Positions 9,164 to 19,500 of a stretch of DNA of 64,000 bases are shown here, piece by piece. The position numbers and the translations under genes are program-made. Positions within the stretch are counted from its first letter, which is position 1. Every line of letters starts with the position of its first letter. The DNA is taken from the NCBI GenBank assembly GCA_934675575.1, contig CAKUQQ010000010.1, positions 24,789-88,788 on the forward strand, read 5' to 3'. The notes beneath the pieces are model-generated. The model worked only from the letters and a program-made list of their open reading frames with translations, made no database searches and was not told the origin of the DNA. The DNA is from an uncultured Muribaculaceae bacterium (lineage in GTDB: Bacteria; Bacteroidota; Bacteroidia; Bacteroidales; Muribaculaceae).

Positions 9164-10216
9164 ATGCCAAAAGTTTCTATAATAGTTCCAGTTTACAATG
9201 TTGAACCCTATTTGGACTCCTGCATACAATCATTAATCAACCAAACACTCACAGACATAGAAATAATTTTAGTTGATGACCAATCCCCAGACAACTGCCC
9301 TGCATTGTGCGATGAATACGCACAACAAGACAAAAGAATACATGTAATACATAAGCAAAATGGAGGACTCGGCTATGCCCGCAATTCTGGCATGGCCGCA
9401 GCAACAGGCGAATACATCGCTTTTTGCGATAGCGACGATTTCATGGACCTTAATGCTTATGAAGTGTGTTACAACGCGGCAAAACAGACAAATGCCGATG
9501 AGGTTCGCTTTTTGATGCGCCGCTTTTCCAATGGCGACAATATAATTTATAAAAACTCACCCACAAATGCACGTCTTGCAAAAGCATCAAATGCAACTGA
9601 AAAACTTGACGCGCTACTCACCAACATAGCTCCTCTTCTTCACAGTCAGACACTTAAAGTCCAATCTACAGCAAGTTCATGCACAGCAATCTTCAAAACA
9701 TCTGTCATAAGGGAACATAACATACAATTCCTATCAGAAAGAAAGGTTATATGCGAAGACTACATTTTCAATCTTGATTTTGCCAATGCGTGCGACACCA
9801 TTGTGTTCACAGAAAACACATTCTATAATTATCGCCATAACTGGCAGTCTTTGAGCATGTCGTTCTATCCAGAACGCCTCAACCGAAATCTTTCTTTTAT
9901 CAACATTCTTGCAAACAAACTCAAAAGCATAGGCTATCCTGAGGCAGAAACATTTGCTGTGGGCGGAATATTCAGCATACTATTTGCTTTTATAAAGCAA
10001 ATTTTCTCAATCAATGCCACAATTGCAGAAAAGAAAAATTATTTCAAGACATACATAGACTTCAAGGCTATTAAGTCCTTGACCTCAAAATACCCATTTA
10101 CCACAGTATCTTTTGCAACAAGGGTGCGATTCAGGATTGTGATGTCGCAAAATTTCTGGTTATGCTATGCGTTTGAAGTAGTGAAAAACCTATTGCTCAA
10201 GTTTCGCAAAGAGTAA
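9164..10216 (+). CDS. Family 2 glycosyltransferase
   Basis: A protein of 350 aa beginning MPKVSIIVPVYNVEPYLD, the standard GT2 opening. I chose this ATG; an upstream in-frame TTG at 9131 would overlap the preceding gene. Conserved features include EIILVDDQSPDNC (nucleotide-sugar binding), GGLGYARNSGM and FCDSDDFMD, whose acidic motif binds the metal. The C-terminal 130 residues are basic and hydrophobic, with KQIFSINA and RFRIVM stretches, suggesting membrane association. It is the last gene of the polysaccharide operon and is AT-rich. The sugar specificity cannot be assigned. The gene converges with a secreted beta-helix protein gene ending at 10248. Confidence 0.92.
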   Translation: MPKVSIIVPVYNVEPYLDSCIQSLINQTLTDIEIILVDDQSPDNCPALCDEYAQQDKRIHVIHKQNGGLGYARNSGMAAATGEYIAFCDSDDFMDLNAYEVCYNAAKQTNADEVRFLMRRFSNGDNIIYKNSPTNARLAKASNATEKLDALLTNIAPLLHSQTLKVQSTASSCTAIFKTSVIREHNIQFLSERKVICEDYIFNLDFANACDTIVFTENTFYNYRHNWQSLSMSFYPERLNRNLSFINILANKLKSIGYPEAETFAVGGIFSILFAFIKQIFSINATIAEKKNYFKTYIDFKAIKSLTSKYPFTTVSFATRVRFRIVMSQNFWLCYAFEVVKNLLLKFRKE

Positions 10217-10247
10217 GAGAGTGAATGATACCACGCCACGCCTCAGG

Positions 10248-11891
10248 TCAAAATGTGTTGCCCGACACAACCCGGTGCTTCACGTTAGTCATGTTCTTCA
10301 GCAGTTCCGTGCTCTGTATGCCATAAAACTTGTTATTACACACCTCCAGACGCTCAAAATGCATGTTCTTGGTTGGAACATTGGAGTAGTGCGACAAGAG
10401 GCTTCCACCGCCCTTATTTGCAGTCACCACATTGTTCCTGAAAACAAGAGTTCCTGTCTTTGCAAATTCCTGCAAGAAATATTCCCAATTTGTACTAAAG
10501 AACTCGTTGTTTGATAAATTCAAGTCAAGACGGTCAAGATTATTGCAGAATATCGTAGTTCCGCCCTCAAATCGATTGCCAGAAGCATTTATCTCCATGC
10601 CCTGTATGCTTCCCTTGGTAACCGACAAACTTGCCAACACACATAGTCCTTTCAGCACATTGTTCTTCATGTTCACCTTGCCACCGGCATTGTTAACATA
10701 CATTCCCACTATGCCACTTTGCTTATTGGCAGCATCTTTAGTGGAGGACACGTTGTTGCCATCAAATTCCACTGTGGCACCATCTATGTCAAGCAAATTA
10801 TAATAATTATAGCCGTCAGCCCCCAACACATTAGCCTTGTTATCTATCACATTGCCGCTTATCACGAATGGTTCTTTTGCCTCAGAATGGTCCACAATTC
10901 TAAAAATTGCCCTCGCCGACCCTTTCACCGACGATTCTGCCAAACACCTCACGGTGTTGTTTGCGTACCTTATGTTTTTACCCGTTGTGTTTTGTTCCCT
11001 TTGAAAAGCAAAAATGCAGCGCACGTCGCCAGCCACAGTTATTTCATTGCCTGAGAACGTCACATCGCGCACATCTGCAGCAACATTGCTGCTCTTCTGC
11101 CCCTCTACATTAAACATCGAGAATGCCATGGTCAATGGCTGGCCTGCTGCGCCAGAAAGCCATAATTTGTTGTTACAAACCTTTATGTTGCGCTTATAAG
11201 CCGACTTCGCATTTGTGCCTGCGCTCCATGCGTCGTTTCCTGTTCCATAAAATCCAACCACCTCATCGTTTCCCTGCTTTCTGAATTCATTATTCGACAC
11301 AAGCACATTCTCGGTGTTTCCAGAAAGCCACAAGATTCCTCCATCATGATTGTTGTTATAGTTCGTCAAACTGCAACCCGTCACTGCCACATTACTGCAA
11401 CAACGCATATTCAAGTTTGTGCACACGGCATTATCTATGTAGCTCGACACCGATTTGATGCACACTCGGTCGGCGTGATATATCTTAAGAAGATATTTCG
11501 CGCTATTCACGTTCCAAGCCATACCCTTGTGCTTCTCCAGGTCTATGCCCATGTTTGCCACCTCCACGGCTATCGTGCGCCCAAGGTGCCCGGCTGCTTT
11601 TATGAAACAATCGTCAGTAAAACGGCTGTTAACACGGCATTTCAGCGTGGTTTTGGCAGAGCCCTTACCGCTCATAGTCAAGTTGCACAGCATCTCCACC
11701 GTGCCGCTCAAATAATATGTGCCGGCACCGAAATTCACCTTCACAGTGTCGCGCTCCGCAAGACCGGCTGCAGCGCGCTGCCATGCGGCAGTCACATCTT
11801 GCCCCGATTTTTTGAAATTAAGCACACGCACAGTGCCTTGCGACAGCAGAACGCACATCGCAAGCACCACCAGAGAGAAAAACCTTGTCAT
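10248..11891 (-). CDS. Secreted right-handed beta-helix protein
   Basis: A protein of 547 aa with a signal peptide (MTRFFSLVVLAMCVLLSQG). The body is made of parallel beta-helix coils: repeated asparagine-rich turns such as VSNNEF, VCNNKL, FSGNEI, ISGNVI, FDGNNV and MKNNVL about 20-40 residues apart, the pattern of PbH1 repeats. The N-terminal segment after the signal (VNFGAGTYYLSGTV) resembles the start of pectate-lyase-like proteins. Such proteins bind or cut polysaccharides, but no catalytic residues can be assigned. It converges with the exopolysaccharide operon, 31 bases apart, so a role in trimming or binding that polymer is possible but unproven. Confidence 0.78.
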   Translation of the reverse strand: MTRFFSLVVLAMCVLLSQGTVRVLNFKKSGQDVTAAWQRAAAGLAERDTVKVNFGAGTYYLSGTVEMLCNLTMSGKGSAKTTLKCRVNSRFTDDCFIKAAGHLGRTIAVEVANMGIDLEKHKGMAWNVNSAKYLLKIYHADRVCIKSVSSYIDNAVCTNLNMRCCSNVAVTGCSLTNYNNNHDGGILWLSGNTENVLVSNNEFRKQGNDEVVGFYGTGNDAWSAGTNAKSAYKRNIKVCNNKLWLSGAAGQPLTMAFSMFNVEGQKSSNVAADVRDVTFSGNEITVAGDVRCIFAFQREQNTTGKNIRYANNTVRCLAESSVKGSARAIFRIVDHSEAKEPFVISGNVIDNKANVLGADGYNYYNLLDIDGATVEFDGNNVSSTKDAANKQSGIVGMYVNNAGGKVNMKNNVLKGLCVLASLSVTKGSIQGMEINASGNRFEGGTTIFCNNLDRLDLNLSNNEFFSTNWEYFLQEFAKTGTLVFRNNVVTANKGGGSLLSHYSNVPTKNMHFERLEVCNNKFYGIQSTELLKNMTNVKHRVVSGNTF

Positions 11892-11923
11892 GACAAACTA
11901 TGTTTGGTTTACTGTTTTTCTGG

Positions 11924-13024
11924 TTACACGTTGAAGCGGAACACCACTATATCGCCGTCTTGCACCACATATTCCTTGCCCTCTATGTGCATCTTGCCAG
12001 CCTCTTTCACTGCCGCCTCGCTGCCATAGGCTATGTAGTCGTCATATTTTATAATCTCGGCGCGAATAAATCCACGCTCAAAGTCGCTGTGAATCACGCC
12101 AGCGCATTGTGGTGCCTTGTCGCCCTTGTGGAATGTCCACGCACGCACCTCTTTTGGTCCGGCAGTGAGGAATGTCTGCAAGTTGAGCAATGCGTAAGCC
12201 GACTTTATCAAGCGGTTCACACCACTCTCCTGCAAGCCTATTTCCTGCAAAAACATTTGTCGCTCCTCGTAGGTGTCGAGTTCTGCTATCTCACTCTCTG
12301 TCTGGGCAGCAATCACAAGCATTTGTGCGTTTTCGTCCTTTATCGCCTCACGCACCGCATCTACATAGGCATTGCCTGTGGCAGCACTTGTGTCGTCAAC
12401 GTTGCACACATATAGCACTGGCTTGTTGGTCAGCAAGAACAATTCTCGTGCTATGCGTTCTTCCTCCTTGCTTGCCAGCTCCACCTGACGTGCATTTTTA
12501 CCTTCCGACAACACCTCTTCATAGCGTTTCATCACATCGTACTGCAACTTTGCATCGCGGTCGCCAGCTTGAGCCTGCTTCTGCACACGGCTTATGCGAC
12601 TCTCTATGGTCTCCAAATCGCGCAACTGCAGCTCTGTGTCAATCACGCCTTTGTCACGCACCGGGTCAACCGAACCGTCCACATGCGTCACATTGCCGTC
12701 GTCAAAGCACCTCAACACGTGTATTATTGCGTCTGTCTCACGAATGTTTGCCAAAAACTTGTTGCCAAGGCCTTCTCCTTTTGAAGCACCTTTCACAAGT
12801 CCGGCAATATCAACAATTTCCACCGTCGTAGGCACGATGCGCTCCGGGTGAACAAGCTCCGCAAGTTTGTTGAGCCGCTCATCGGGCACGGTTATCACGC
12901 CCACGTTTGGTTCTATCGTACAAAAAGGAAAATTCGCAGCCTGTGCCTTAGCGTTCGACAGGCAATTAAACAAAGTGGACTTGCCCACATTCGGGAGTCC
13001 CACTATGCCGCATTGAAGTGCCAT
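11924..13024 (-). CDS. ychF: Redox-regulated/ribosome-associated ATPase YchF (OLA1 family)
   Basis: A protein of 366 aa, the family's normal length. The P-loop is GLPNVGKST (residues 9-17), switch II is [17 protein letters not shown], and the last 80 residues form a TGS domain ending in [14 protein letters not shown]. YchF proteins hydrolyse ATP in preference to GTP because the G4 motif is altered, bind ribosomes and respond to oxidative stress. It stands alone between an unrelated beta-helix gene and a dipeptidase gene, behind its own -7-like element at 13059-13066. Nothing unusual is visible. Confidence 0.97.
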   Translation of the reverse strand: MALQCGIVGLPNVGKSTLFNCLSNAKAQAANFPFCTIEPNVGVITVPDERLNKLAELVHPERIVPTTVEIVDIAGLVKGASKGEGLGNKFLANIRETDAIIHVLRCFDDGNVTHVDGSVDPVRDKGVIDTELQLRDLETIESRISRVQKQAQAGDRDAKLQYDVMKRYEEVLSEGKNARQVELASKEEERIARELFLLTNKPVLYVCNVDDTSAATGNAYVDAVREAIKDENAQMLVIAAQTESEIAELDTYEERQMFLQEIGLQESGVNRLIKSAYALLNLQTFLTAGPKEVRAWTFHKGDKAPQCAGVIHSDFERGFIRAEIIKYDDYIAYGSEAAVKEAGKMHIEGKEYVVQDGDIVVFRFNV

Positions 13025-13058
13025 ATATCAAAGATTTTTTATTGTCCTAAAATTCACG

Positions 13059-13066
13059 CAAAGTTA
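13059..13066 (-). promoter_or_regulatory. -7 element upstream of ychF
   Basis: On the minus strand this reads TAACTTTG, a full match to TAnnTTTG, 35 bases upstream of the ychF ATG. The -33 region is poor (a TTTC near 13086-13089). Confidence 0.55.
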
Positions 13067-13162
13067 CAGAAAAACATTCAGATAAGAAACACTCCCTTCT
13101 TGCTGTCTCTTGCTTAGCCTCTAATCTGCCAGCCATACAATGCCCCCTACCATTAAGCCACA

Positions 13163-13891
13163 TCATTTGGGCCATTGCACAGGAAAAGTGAAATATGTGC
13201 TGGGATATGGTTCGTTTTTCAGAGTGAAATGCCACCACTCTGTGTCGAGCGGCAAGAAACCATGCTTCACCATCACTCTGCGCAGCAAGTTGCGGTTGGC
13301 AAGCTGCTCTGGTGTCACGTCAGCAAAGTCGGGATGCGAGCGTTGCCCGAAATAGTCAAAAGTTCCACCCATGTCGAGGTCACGCCCAGTGCGCATATCC
13401 CACAGCGTGAGGTCAACCGTGCTTCCGCGGCTATGACCGGAGCGACGTGCTATGTAACCCTCTGCAAACAAAACTTTTTTGGGCCGTTCCGGATAAAAAT
13501 AAGGTTTCATGATTGTGTCGCCAAGGTTTTTGCCCCACTTCACAAAGTGGTCAACTGCCTTTTGTGGACGGTAAGAGTCATATATTTTCAGTCTATAGCC
13601 CATGCCTGTCACCTCATCACTCACAGCTTTCAGTGCCTTTGCGGCCTTTTTGGTCATCAGTGCGCAAGGCTCTTCATAGCCATTGATGCGCCTACCCACA
13701 AAATTATATGTGCTGTAATATCTGATTTCAAGCATCACGTCTGGAATATATTCCGAAAGCGACACAAAGTCAGAATTGTCATCTGGTTTCACACTACCCT
13801 TTGCGCTGGCCACACCACAGCCCACAGCCAAGCATAGCATCGTGGCCAAAATATAACGGCGCATCATCTCTACAGTCAAATTTATTCTCAT
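13163..13891 (-). CDS. Exported VanX/DdpX-type D-Ala-D-Ala dipeptidase
   Basis: A protein of 242 aa. After an N-terminal signal (hydrophobic part about residues 13-30, with a possible lipobox at Cys25) comes the peptidase M15D fold. Visible active-site residues are Arg108 in DSYRPQ, His153 and Asp160 in SGHSRGSTVD, and Glu218 and His221 in TEWWHF. These bind zinc and catalyse cleavage of D-Ala-D-Ala. A periplasmic location suggests peptidoglycan recycling rather than glycopeptide resistance. Alternative ATGs lie at 13867 and 13864. It starts 6 bases after the stop of the glutaredoxin-like gene, so the two are co-transcribed. Confidence 0.92.
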   Translation of the reverse strand: MRINLTVEMMRRYILATMLCLAVGCGVASAKGSVKPDDNSDFVSLSEYIPDVMLEIRYYSTYNFVGRRINGYEEPCALMTKKAAKALKAVSDEVTGMGYRLKIYDSYRPQKAVDHFVKWGKNLGDTIMKPYFYPERPKKVLFAEGYIARRSGHSRGSTVDLTLWDMRTGRDLDMGGTFDYFGQRSHPDFADVTPEQLANRNLLRRVMVKHGFLPLDTEWWHFTLKNEPYPSTYFTFPVQWPK

Positions 13892-13897
13892 ATCTTT

Positions 13898-14194
13898 TCA
13901 GCAGCCTTTGCCGTCTATGCTGCAATAAGAGCCTTCTGGCATTCGTGATTTAAGTCCTACTTTTTCGGGCGACAGCGTCACTGTGCCGTCGTCAAGCACA
14001 AAGCAGGGTATTCCCACCGAGCCGTTGGCTCTGGCCTCGGCAAACGCAGGATTGGTGTCGCGCAGCTTCAAGAATTCTTTCAAATGGCGCACATGAGTGC
14101 CTATGTCAATAATTTCAAAACGGTTGTCTCCTTTCACTTGCGCTTCCACAAATGTGCAGTCGGGGCAAGTTGCCATTCCATAAATCTTTATCAT
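13898..14194 (-). CDS. Small glutaredoxin/thioredoxin-like protein
   Basis: A cytoplasmic protein of 98 aa with a CPDC active-site motif (Cys10, Cys13) at the end of the first beta strand and a cis-proline region SVGIPCFVLDDG, as in glutaredoxin-like proteins (NrdH/Grx-type fold). It has no signal sequence. It could reduce a specific disulphide or act in metal or redox handling, but the sequence does not show the partner. The C-terminus is rich in small residues and ends with SIDGKGC, a third cysteine. It precedes the dipeptidase gene by 6 bases and lies 20 bases after a lipoprotein gene on the same strand. Confidence 0.82.
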   Translation of the reverse strand: MIKIYGMATCPDCTFVEAQVKGDNRFEIIDIGTHVRHLKEFLKLRDTNPAFAEARANGSVGIPCFVLDDGTVTLSPEKVGLKSRMPEGSYCSIDGKGC

Positions 14195-14214
14195 AACTTG
14201 TGTCTTTAATGGGG

Positions 14215-15096
14215 TTATTTGCTCGTTTGCGACTCATAAGACTCAACTGTCTTGATTGCCGCCTCCAGTATCTCTATATTGGTTTTAAGCGTGGCATTAT
14301 TGCCGCTCTTAGCTTTCAACGAGTTCAAAAATGCCACACGCTGCCCTTGGCTAAATCCGCCAATCACATATCTCAACCAGAATTGTGGCACAAGTTGCTC
14401 GTCAAGCATCTTTGCAAAACGGTCTTTTTGCGTTGATGTGAGCAGTGTGCCGTTTTCGTCATCAAGGAAATAAACGTATGCGCCAGGGTCGTCAGAGTAA
14501 CGTGCCGGCACAAGCTTCATGTGTCTTGGGCTGTGAAACGTGTAAGCCCACGCCGTGGTGTCGCCATCAAGTGTCACCACACGGTCATACATGTCAAGCG
14601 ACTTGCCCAGATGATATGTTTTCTTCGTCTTGCCTATTGTTAGCATGCTGTCGGCAAAATGCCATGTCTGGCCATTTTGTGATCTGTATGTTCCTTGCAG
14701 CAACGCCTCAATGCCGCGAGCCTGTGCGCTGTCGAGCGCAGTCGTCACGCACGCATACATGGAGTCGCGCGCGGTACACCGCTTGCCGTCAACGAGCAGC
14801 AGCACATCAGTAGCCTTGCCATTCTCTTTCAGCACCAGCGCTGTCTTACCCGCGGTTGTCACGAGTTGCCATTCACCCGATTTTGGCAATTTCATCTCAA
14901 AGCCGCCCTCATGCAAAGTGCCGCCATACAAATTCCAAACAGAGTCAGAATCTTCCACTTGATACAAAGCCTCTCCGTTTTGCCACAACTGCCCGGCTTC
15001 AACAGCCAGGGTGCGCTCATGCTGCGTGGTGCAGGAGCACACAAGCATGGTGCCCACCACCAGTGCCAATATTGCATTAAATTGCTTATTTTCCAT
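14215..15096 (-). CDS. Hypothetical lipoprotein
   Basis: A protein of 293 aa with a lipoprotein signal (lipobox VCSC, reading CSCTTQ after about 20 hydrophobic residues). I start at the ATG at 15096, which gives a clean signal; an upstream in-frame start would add 22 polar residues. The first half (about residues 60-120 of the mature part) looks like an NlpE- or META-type beta-barrel domain (ALLQGTYRSQNGQTWHFADSM), the last 80 residues are helical. I recognise no family with certainty. It is first in a three-gene minus-strand run with the glutaredoxin-like and dipeptidase genes. Confidence 0.7.
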   Translation of the reverse strand: MENKQFNAILALVVGTMLVCSCTTQHERTLAVEAGQLWQNGEALYQVEDSDSVWNLYGGTLHEGGFEMKLPKSGEWQLVTTAGKTALVLKENGKATDVLLLVDGKRCTARDSMYACVTTALDSAQARGIEALLQGTYRSQNGQTWHFADSMLTIGKTKKTYHLGKSLDMYDRVVTLDGDTTAWAYTFHSPRHMKLVPARYSDDPGAYVYFLDDENGTLLTSTQKDRFAKMLDEQLVPQFWLRYVIGGFSQGQRVAFLNSLKAKSGNNATLKTNIEILEAAIKTVESYESQTSK

Positions 15097-15117
15097 TTTT
15101 GTTTTTTTAGAACACTG

Positions 15118-15125
15118 CAAAGATA
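15118..15125 (-). promoter_or_regulatory. -7 element upstream of the lipoprotein gene
   Basis: The minus strand reads TATCTTTG, the exact -7 consensus, 22 bases before the ATG at 15096, which also supports that start. I see no good TTTG at the -33 distance. Confidence 0.55.
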
Positions 15126-15213
15126 ATGCGCCAGCAAGACTTGCGGTTACGTTTTCGCTCAAATATTTTTACCGACAAAAACAGGGGCAACAAGTAAACG
15201 CCACCACTGAGAG

Positions 15214-16467
15214 CTAAAGCACCACCGTGGTGCCCGAAAGGCGGCTTCGCTCGGCCTCCAAGCATACACGGTGACTCTCTATGCTTGCATCTATTGTTGA
15301 CACAAGTCCACCTTGCTTGCCAATTATTGTGTTGACAAACGCCTCCACAAGGCTCAAATCAGAGCCGGCATGAAATGGTTGCTTCATCACTTCACTAAAG
15401 TCAATCGTGTGGCTTGTGCGGCTGCGAAAATGGCTTATGGTCAGTGTCCGTTCATCACCCACAATCTCGCCTTCGGTCAAGTTGATGCGCGTGAAGCGGT
15501 CGTCCTTGCGCGTAAACACGTTTATGGTCATCGTCATATCCACACCATTAGACTGCTGCATTATCAGCGTCTGGTTGTCGGCCACATTGTTGTCGCAGTG
15601 ATACACGCATCGTCCAAATTGACCTTGCTGCAGCTGCCAGTCTATCACATCGTCTATTGTCTGTCCTTGCGGCACATCAAAGTTTCTTATCCACTCATGC
15701 CTCCGTTTATAGAGGTCAACAGCCGAGAATGGGCATTTGTCCTCCACCTTGCAGTCCACACAGCGTGCAGCCGACCCTTTTGGCGCATTTTCGGCTTTGA
15801 ACCACCTTAGCGCCCCCATAGAACTAACTCGCTGGCACTTGCCGCCAACGAGCCAAAGCAAGAAATCCACGTCGTGACAGCATTTGGCCAAAATCAGAGG
15901 GTTTGTAACTTCGGAGTTACGCCAACACCCACGCACAAAGCCATGTGCAAAACGGTCAATTCCCACGCCAGTGCTGTGCTCCACCGATATGATTTTGCCA
16001 AGCTCTCCTGAGTCCACTATTTCCTTTATTTTCATGAAATAGGGGTGGTAACGCATCACATGGCACACGCCCACCACCAGTCCGGCTTTGCGTGCAGCCT
16101 CGGCCATCAGCTCACACTCTGCCACAGTTTGGGCTATGGGTTTCTCAAGCAGCACATGATAGCCAGCGGCTATTGCCTGCAGGGTGGGTTTCACATGCTT
16201 GTCCTCTGGCGTACACACAAATGCGGCGTTAACGCCACTCACCGGATTTCTAAAATAATCGTCAACCGACTTGAAGCACCTGTCGGGTGACAAGCCGAAT
16301 TTTTGAGACACGGCGTCACGCCTTATGTCGTCAGGCTCAACCACGGCAGCCAGCGACACGGTTGACCCATGTTGCTGCACATAGTGCAAATAAGTATTCA
16401 TGCGATTACCGGCTCCGATAGCAACTATCGAAACCGGTCCTCGCACTATATTGTTTTCTATTTTCAC
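15214..16467 (-). CDS. Gfo/Idh/MocA family oxidoreductase (cytoplasmic)
   Basis: A protein of about 417 aa with a Rossmann NAD(P)-binding start (VSIVAIGAGNRMNTYL) and the conserved EKPIAQTVAEC motif, whose lysine acts in catalysis. A cysteine-rich insert (CVDCKVEDKCPF, around residues 240-250) resembles a small metal-binding loop; it is seen in some Bacteroidetes Gfo/Idh enzymes. No ATG is available: the start is either GTG at 16467 or TTG at 16473. It is the last gene of the set that also carries a HEAT/DUF1080 protein and a Tat-exported Gfo/Idh enzyme. Substrate unknown; sugar oxidation at C3 is a reasonable guess from the neighbours. Confidence 0.9.
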   Translation of the reverse strand: MKIENNIVRGPVSIVAIGAGNRMNTYLHYVQQHGSTVSLAAVVEPDDIRRDAVSQKFGLSPDRCFKSVDDYFRNPVSGVNAAFVCTPEDKHVKPTLQAIAAGYHVLLEKPIAQTVAECELMAEAARKAGLVVGVCHVMRYHPYFMKIKEIVDSGELGKIISVEHSTGVGIDRFAHGFVRGCWRNSEVTNPLILAKCCHDVDFLLWLVGGKCQRVSSMGALRWFKAENAPKGSAARCVDCKVEDKCPFSAVDLYKRRHEWIRNFDVPQGQTIDDVIDWQLQQGQFGRCVYHCDNNVADNQTLIMQQSNGVDMTMTINVFTRKDDRFTRINLTEGEIVGDERTLTISHFRSRTSHTIDFSEVMKQPFHAGSDLSLVEAFVNTIIGKQGGLVSTIDASIESHRVCLEAERSRLSGTTVVL

Positions 16468-16510
16468 TTTCAACTATTTACCAAAAACGTGGAGCAGAGG
16501 ATTTTATTTG

Positions 16511-19500
16511 TCATTTCTTGTTTTTGCTTAAATCAAGTATGCGCACATTGCGGAATTTCACACCAGGACCATGGCCGCAGAAGCACACCAGTCCGTCTTT
16601 GTTGAACAAGCCTGGGTGGTTGCGGTGGTCAATGGTGTATGGATTGTTTTTAGAGCCGTCAGGAGCCACATTGTGACCCTTGCATGCCTCACGAATGTTG
16701 CAATCGGTGATTACCTCACCGTTCACAGTCACTTTTATGTTGTCACCCTTAGCCACAATTTCTTCCACATTCCATTTGTTTTGGGTGAAATTCACATGCT
16801 TTGGCACCACAACGCCATACACCGAGCCGTGCTGTTGATATGGGTGCAGCCCTTTATAGATTGGTGCGTCGTGGTCAAGCACCTGTATTTCCATACCCTC
16901 GTATGCGGCATCAACACCTTCGGTGGTGCGTATGCCTATGCCGTTGTTTGCGCCTTCTTCCACAAAGCAGAACTCAAAACGAAGCACGAAGTCGCTATAC
17001 TTTTTGTTGGTGTACAGGTTGCCCTCACCGCCATATTGAGCCGAAACCACAATTGCGCCGTCTTCTGGCACATAGCTGGTCTTGTTGCCGTGCCACTTGT
17101 CGAGCGTGCGGCCGTCAAACAACACCTCGTATCCCTGTTTTGCCTCGTCGGCACTCAACTTGAATACCGGTGTCGTGGCAAGTTCATGAATGTAGAGGTC
17201 ACGAATGTCAAACAGGCCGCTGTCCTTGCCTATGAGCTTTATCAGGCCGCTGAAGTTCACCTGCTTGGTTTTGGGGCTGTTGAGCATAGTGACGTTTTCT
17301 GCTATTGTCACACCATTTGACACCACTTTCAAGCGGTCGTTAACCACTTTCACATACAGAGTGTTCCAGCACTCATCAGTGTTAACCGTCTCTTTGTTCT
17401 TCTTGTCGCCATACATAAACGAAACGCCGTCTTTCCCACTTATCGTCACTTCTGGCATGGAGCGCAGAAACAGAACCGACTCATCGGCAGAACGCCAGTC
17501 GAAGCACATTTCAAAGTTTTCATATTTGTTTGGCAATGCAAACTGATTGCGTGCCGTCTCATTATTCACAAGTTTCTTGAATCCAGAGGCGTTGAGTTTT
17601 GCAATCAAGCCGTTAAGTTCGTTCACGGCATAGCCAGAGTCGGCATCGCTTTGTGCGGCAAACACGTCTTTTGCTTTCACAATCACTTGTTTCACTGCGT
17701 CACCGCCAAGCAATTCGTGATTTTTGGCTATGCTCTGCACAGCCTGCGCAGCTGTGAGGGCTGTTTCGGCATTGCCAAGATAATTGCCAACAAGCATTAG
17801 CGATTGCAGTGTTTTCACATCGCCCAGAGCCTTTATGTAGCCATTTGCTATTTTGGCCTCCGGTTTGAGGTCGAGCGCACGGCGATAGCACAAATAGCGC
17901 AACGCGTCGTTGAGGTTTGATTTCTTGACGAGTTGCAGATAGCGCGGCAATATGGCCGAGCGCAAGTCGCACTCTGCCTCAGCAATGTCAAACAAAGGAT
18001 TGATTGCTCCCTGGTTTTCAACCTGCATCAGAGCATCGAGGGCGGCATTGCGGGTGTCGGCTTTGCCATAGGCAGCCACAAGTGTGGCAAGTGCCGGCTC
18101 ATTGCCCACCTGCGCAAGCAGCGGATAGTATAATTGCGGTTTTGCCGACTTCTTCAGTTGGTTGTTCACCACAGCATATTGCTCGTCTTGCGACTCTGCG
18201 GCTATGGCATTTTTCATGGCCGTCTGCAAAGCCTTCACGTTGTCGGCCGATGCGCTTTCGAGCAATGTGCCGAGCTGCGCAAAATTGTCTTTCGAGGCCA
18301 CACCTTTCATTGCCTGTATGGCTGCCGCACTGACATTTGCATCGCCTGCCGACACCAAGCCTATAACCTTGTCATAGGCCGCATGAATGTGGCGTTGCGA
18401 AGCCAACTCAAGAGCCTTAACCTGCATAGTGGCATCGCCGTCAAGAGCTTTGACCACAGCGTTGCCTATGTTGCCGTTGAACGACAGCAGAGCCAATTGG
18501 GCTTGCTTTGAGTAATTGCCATTCAGGGCCGTCATCAGCGCTTGCAATGCAGCATCACCGCCTATCTTGCCAGCAGCCTCAATGCCTGCGTGTGCCAATT
18601 CCTCATTGCTTGAGCCTATCGCCTTTTCCACTACACCCATTTGGTTAGCAACCTTGTTGTCACCAAGCCATCTGACCACATCAGTCAAGGCATCTGCACC
18701 AAGTCCGCCAGATTTGGCAGCCACAGCGTCTATAATGCCTTTGCCGACATATTTCACACCATATCGCAGAGCCGCATTGCGGAAGTCGCGGTTGCTGCTC
18801 TTGAGGGCATCGGTCACATATTTTGAGGCATTTACCGCATCATTCTTTATGAGCAGTCTGAGTCCGGCACATTGCACTGGCTCCACATCAGCCTTGAGCA
18901 ATGCTTTTGCGGCTTTCACCACATCGTTGCTTTTGCCCAAATTGTCGAGCAACTGCAAATAGCTGTCGGTGGCAGAAGTTGCATCGTCGGCAAACTTAAC
19001 CGCCTTTGCAGCCTTTTCGAGTGCTTTGAGCGATTTTGCCGAACCACACGCCCCAAGTGCTCCTTGCACGGCAGCAAGCGTTGTTGCATCGCCACCAGCA
19101 GCAAGCCACGACAGCAATATTGGCTCGGCAGCTTTTATTTTGCGCTTATAAGCCACATCGGCAAGCAATGCCTTTGGTGCAGCACCGGCTTTCATCAACC
19201 CCAGCACCACATCGTCGCAATTAGGCAGCTTGGCAAGGCCTTGTGCGGCAAATTTGCCCAGATAATCGTCGGTTATATACTTTGCCATGACTTGAGCATC
19301 TTCACTTTTGCCGCAGTTTGCGAGCAGCGTGAGCAAAAATGCCTTGTTTGGGTTGTCATTCACCTTGTCGAGGCTTGCGATTAGCCCTTTGCGCACATCG
19401 GTTGCAAGGGCTTCGTTGCCAGGCAGGGTCACAAAATCCACAATGCCATTGAGAGCATACTCAAATTTGGCGTTTTTGCCCTTGTCGGCAGGTGTCAGCA

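Noticed and set aside
13163..13891. VanX-like dipeptidase as a vancomycin-resistance gene
   Set aside because: No vanH or vanA-type ligase is nearby, the protein has an export signal, and its neighbours are a glutaredoxin-like protein and a lipoprotein. Peptidoglycan recycling is more likely.
16571..19384. Long plus-strand ORFs opposite the HEAT/DUF1080 gene
   Set aside because: They mirror the codon bias of the real gene on the other strand; none has a plausible domain.
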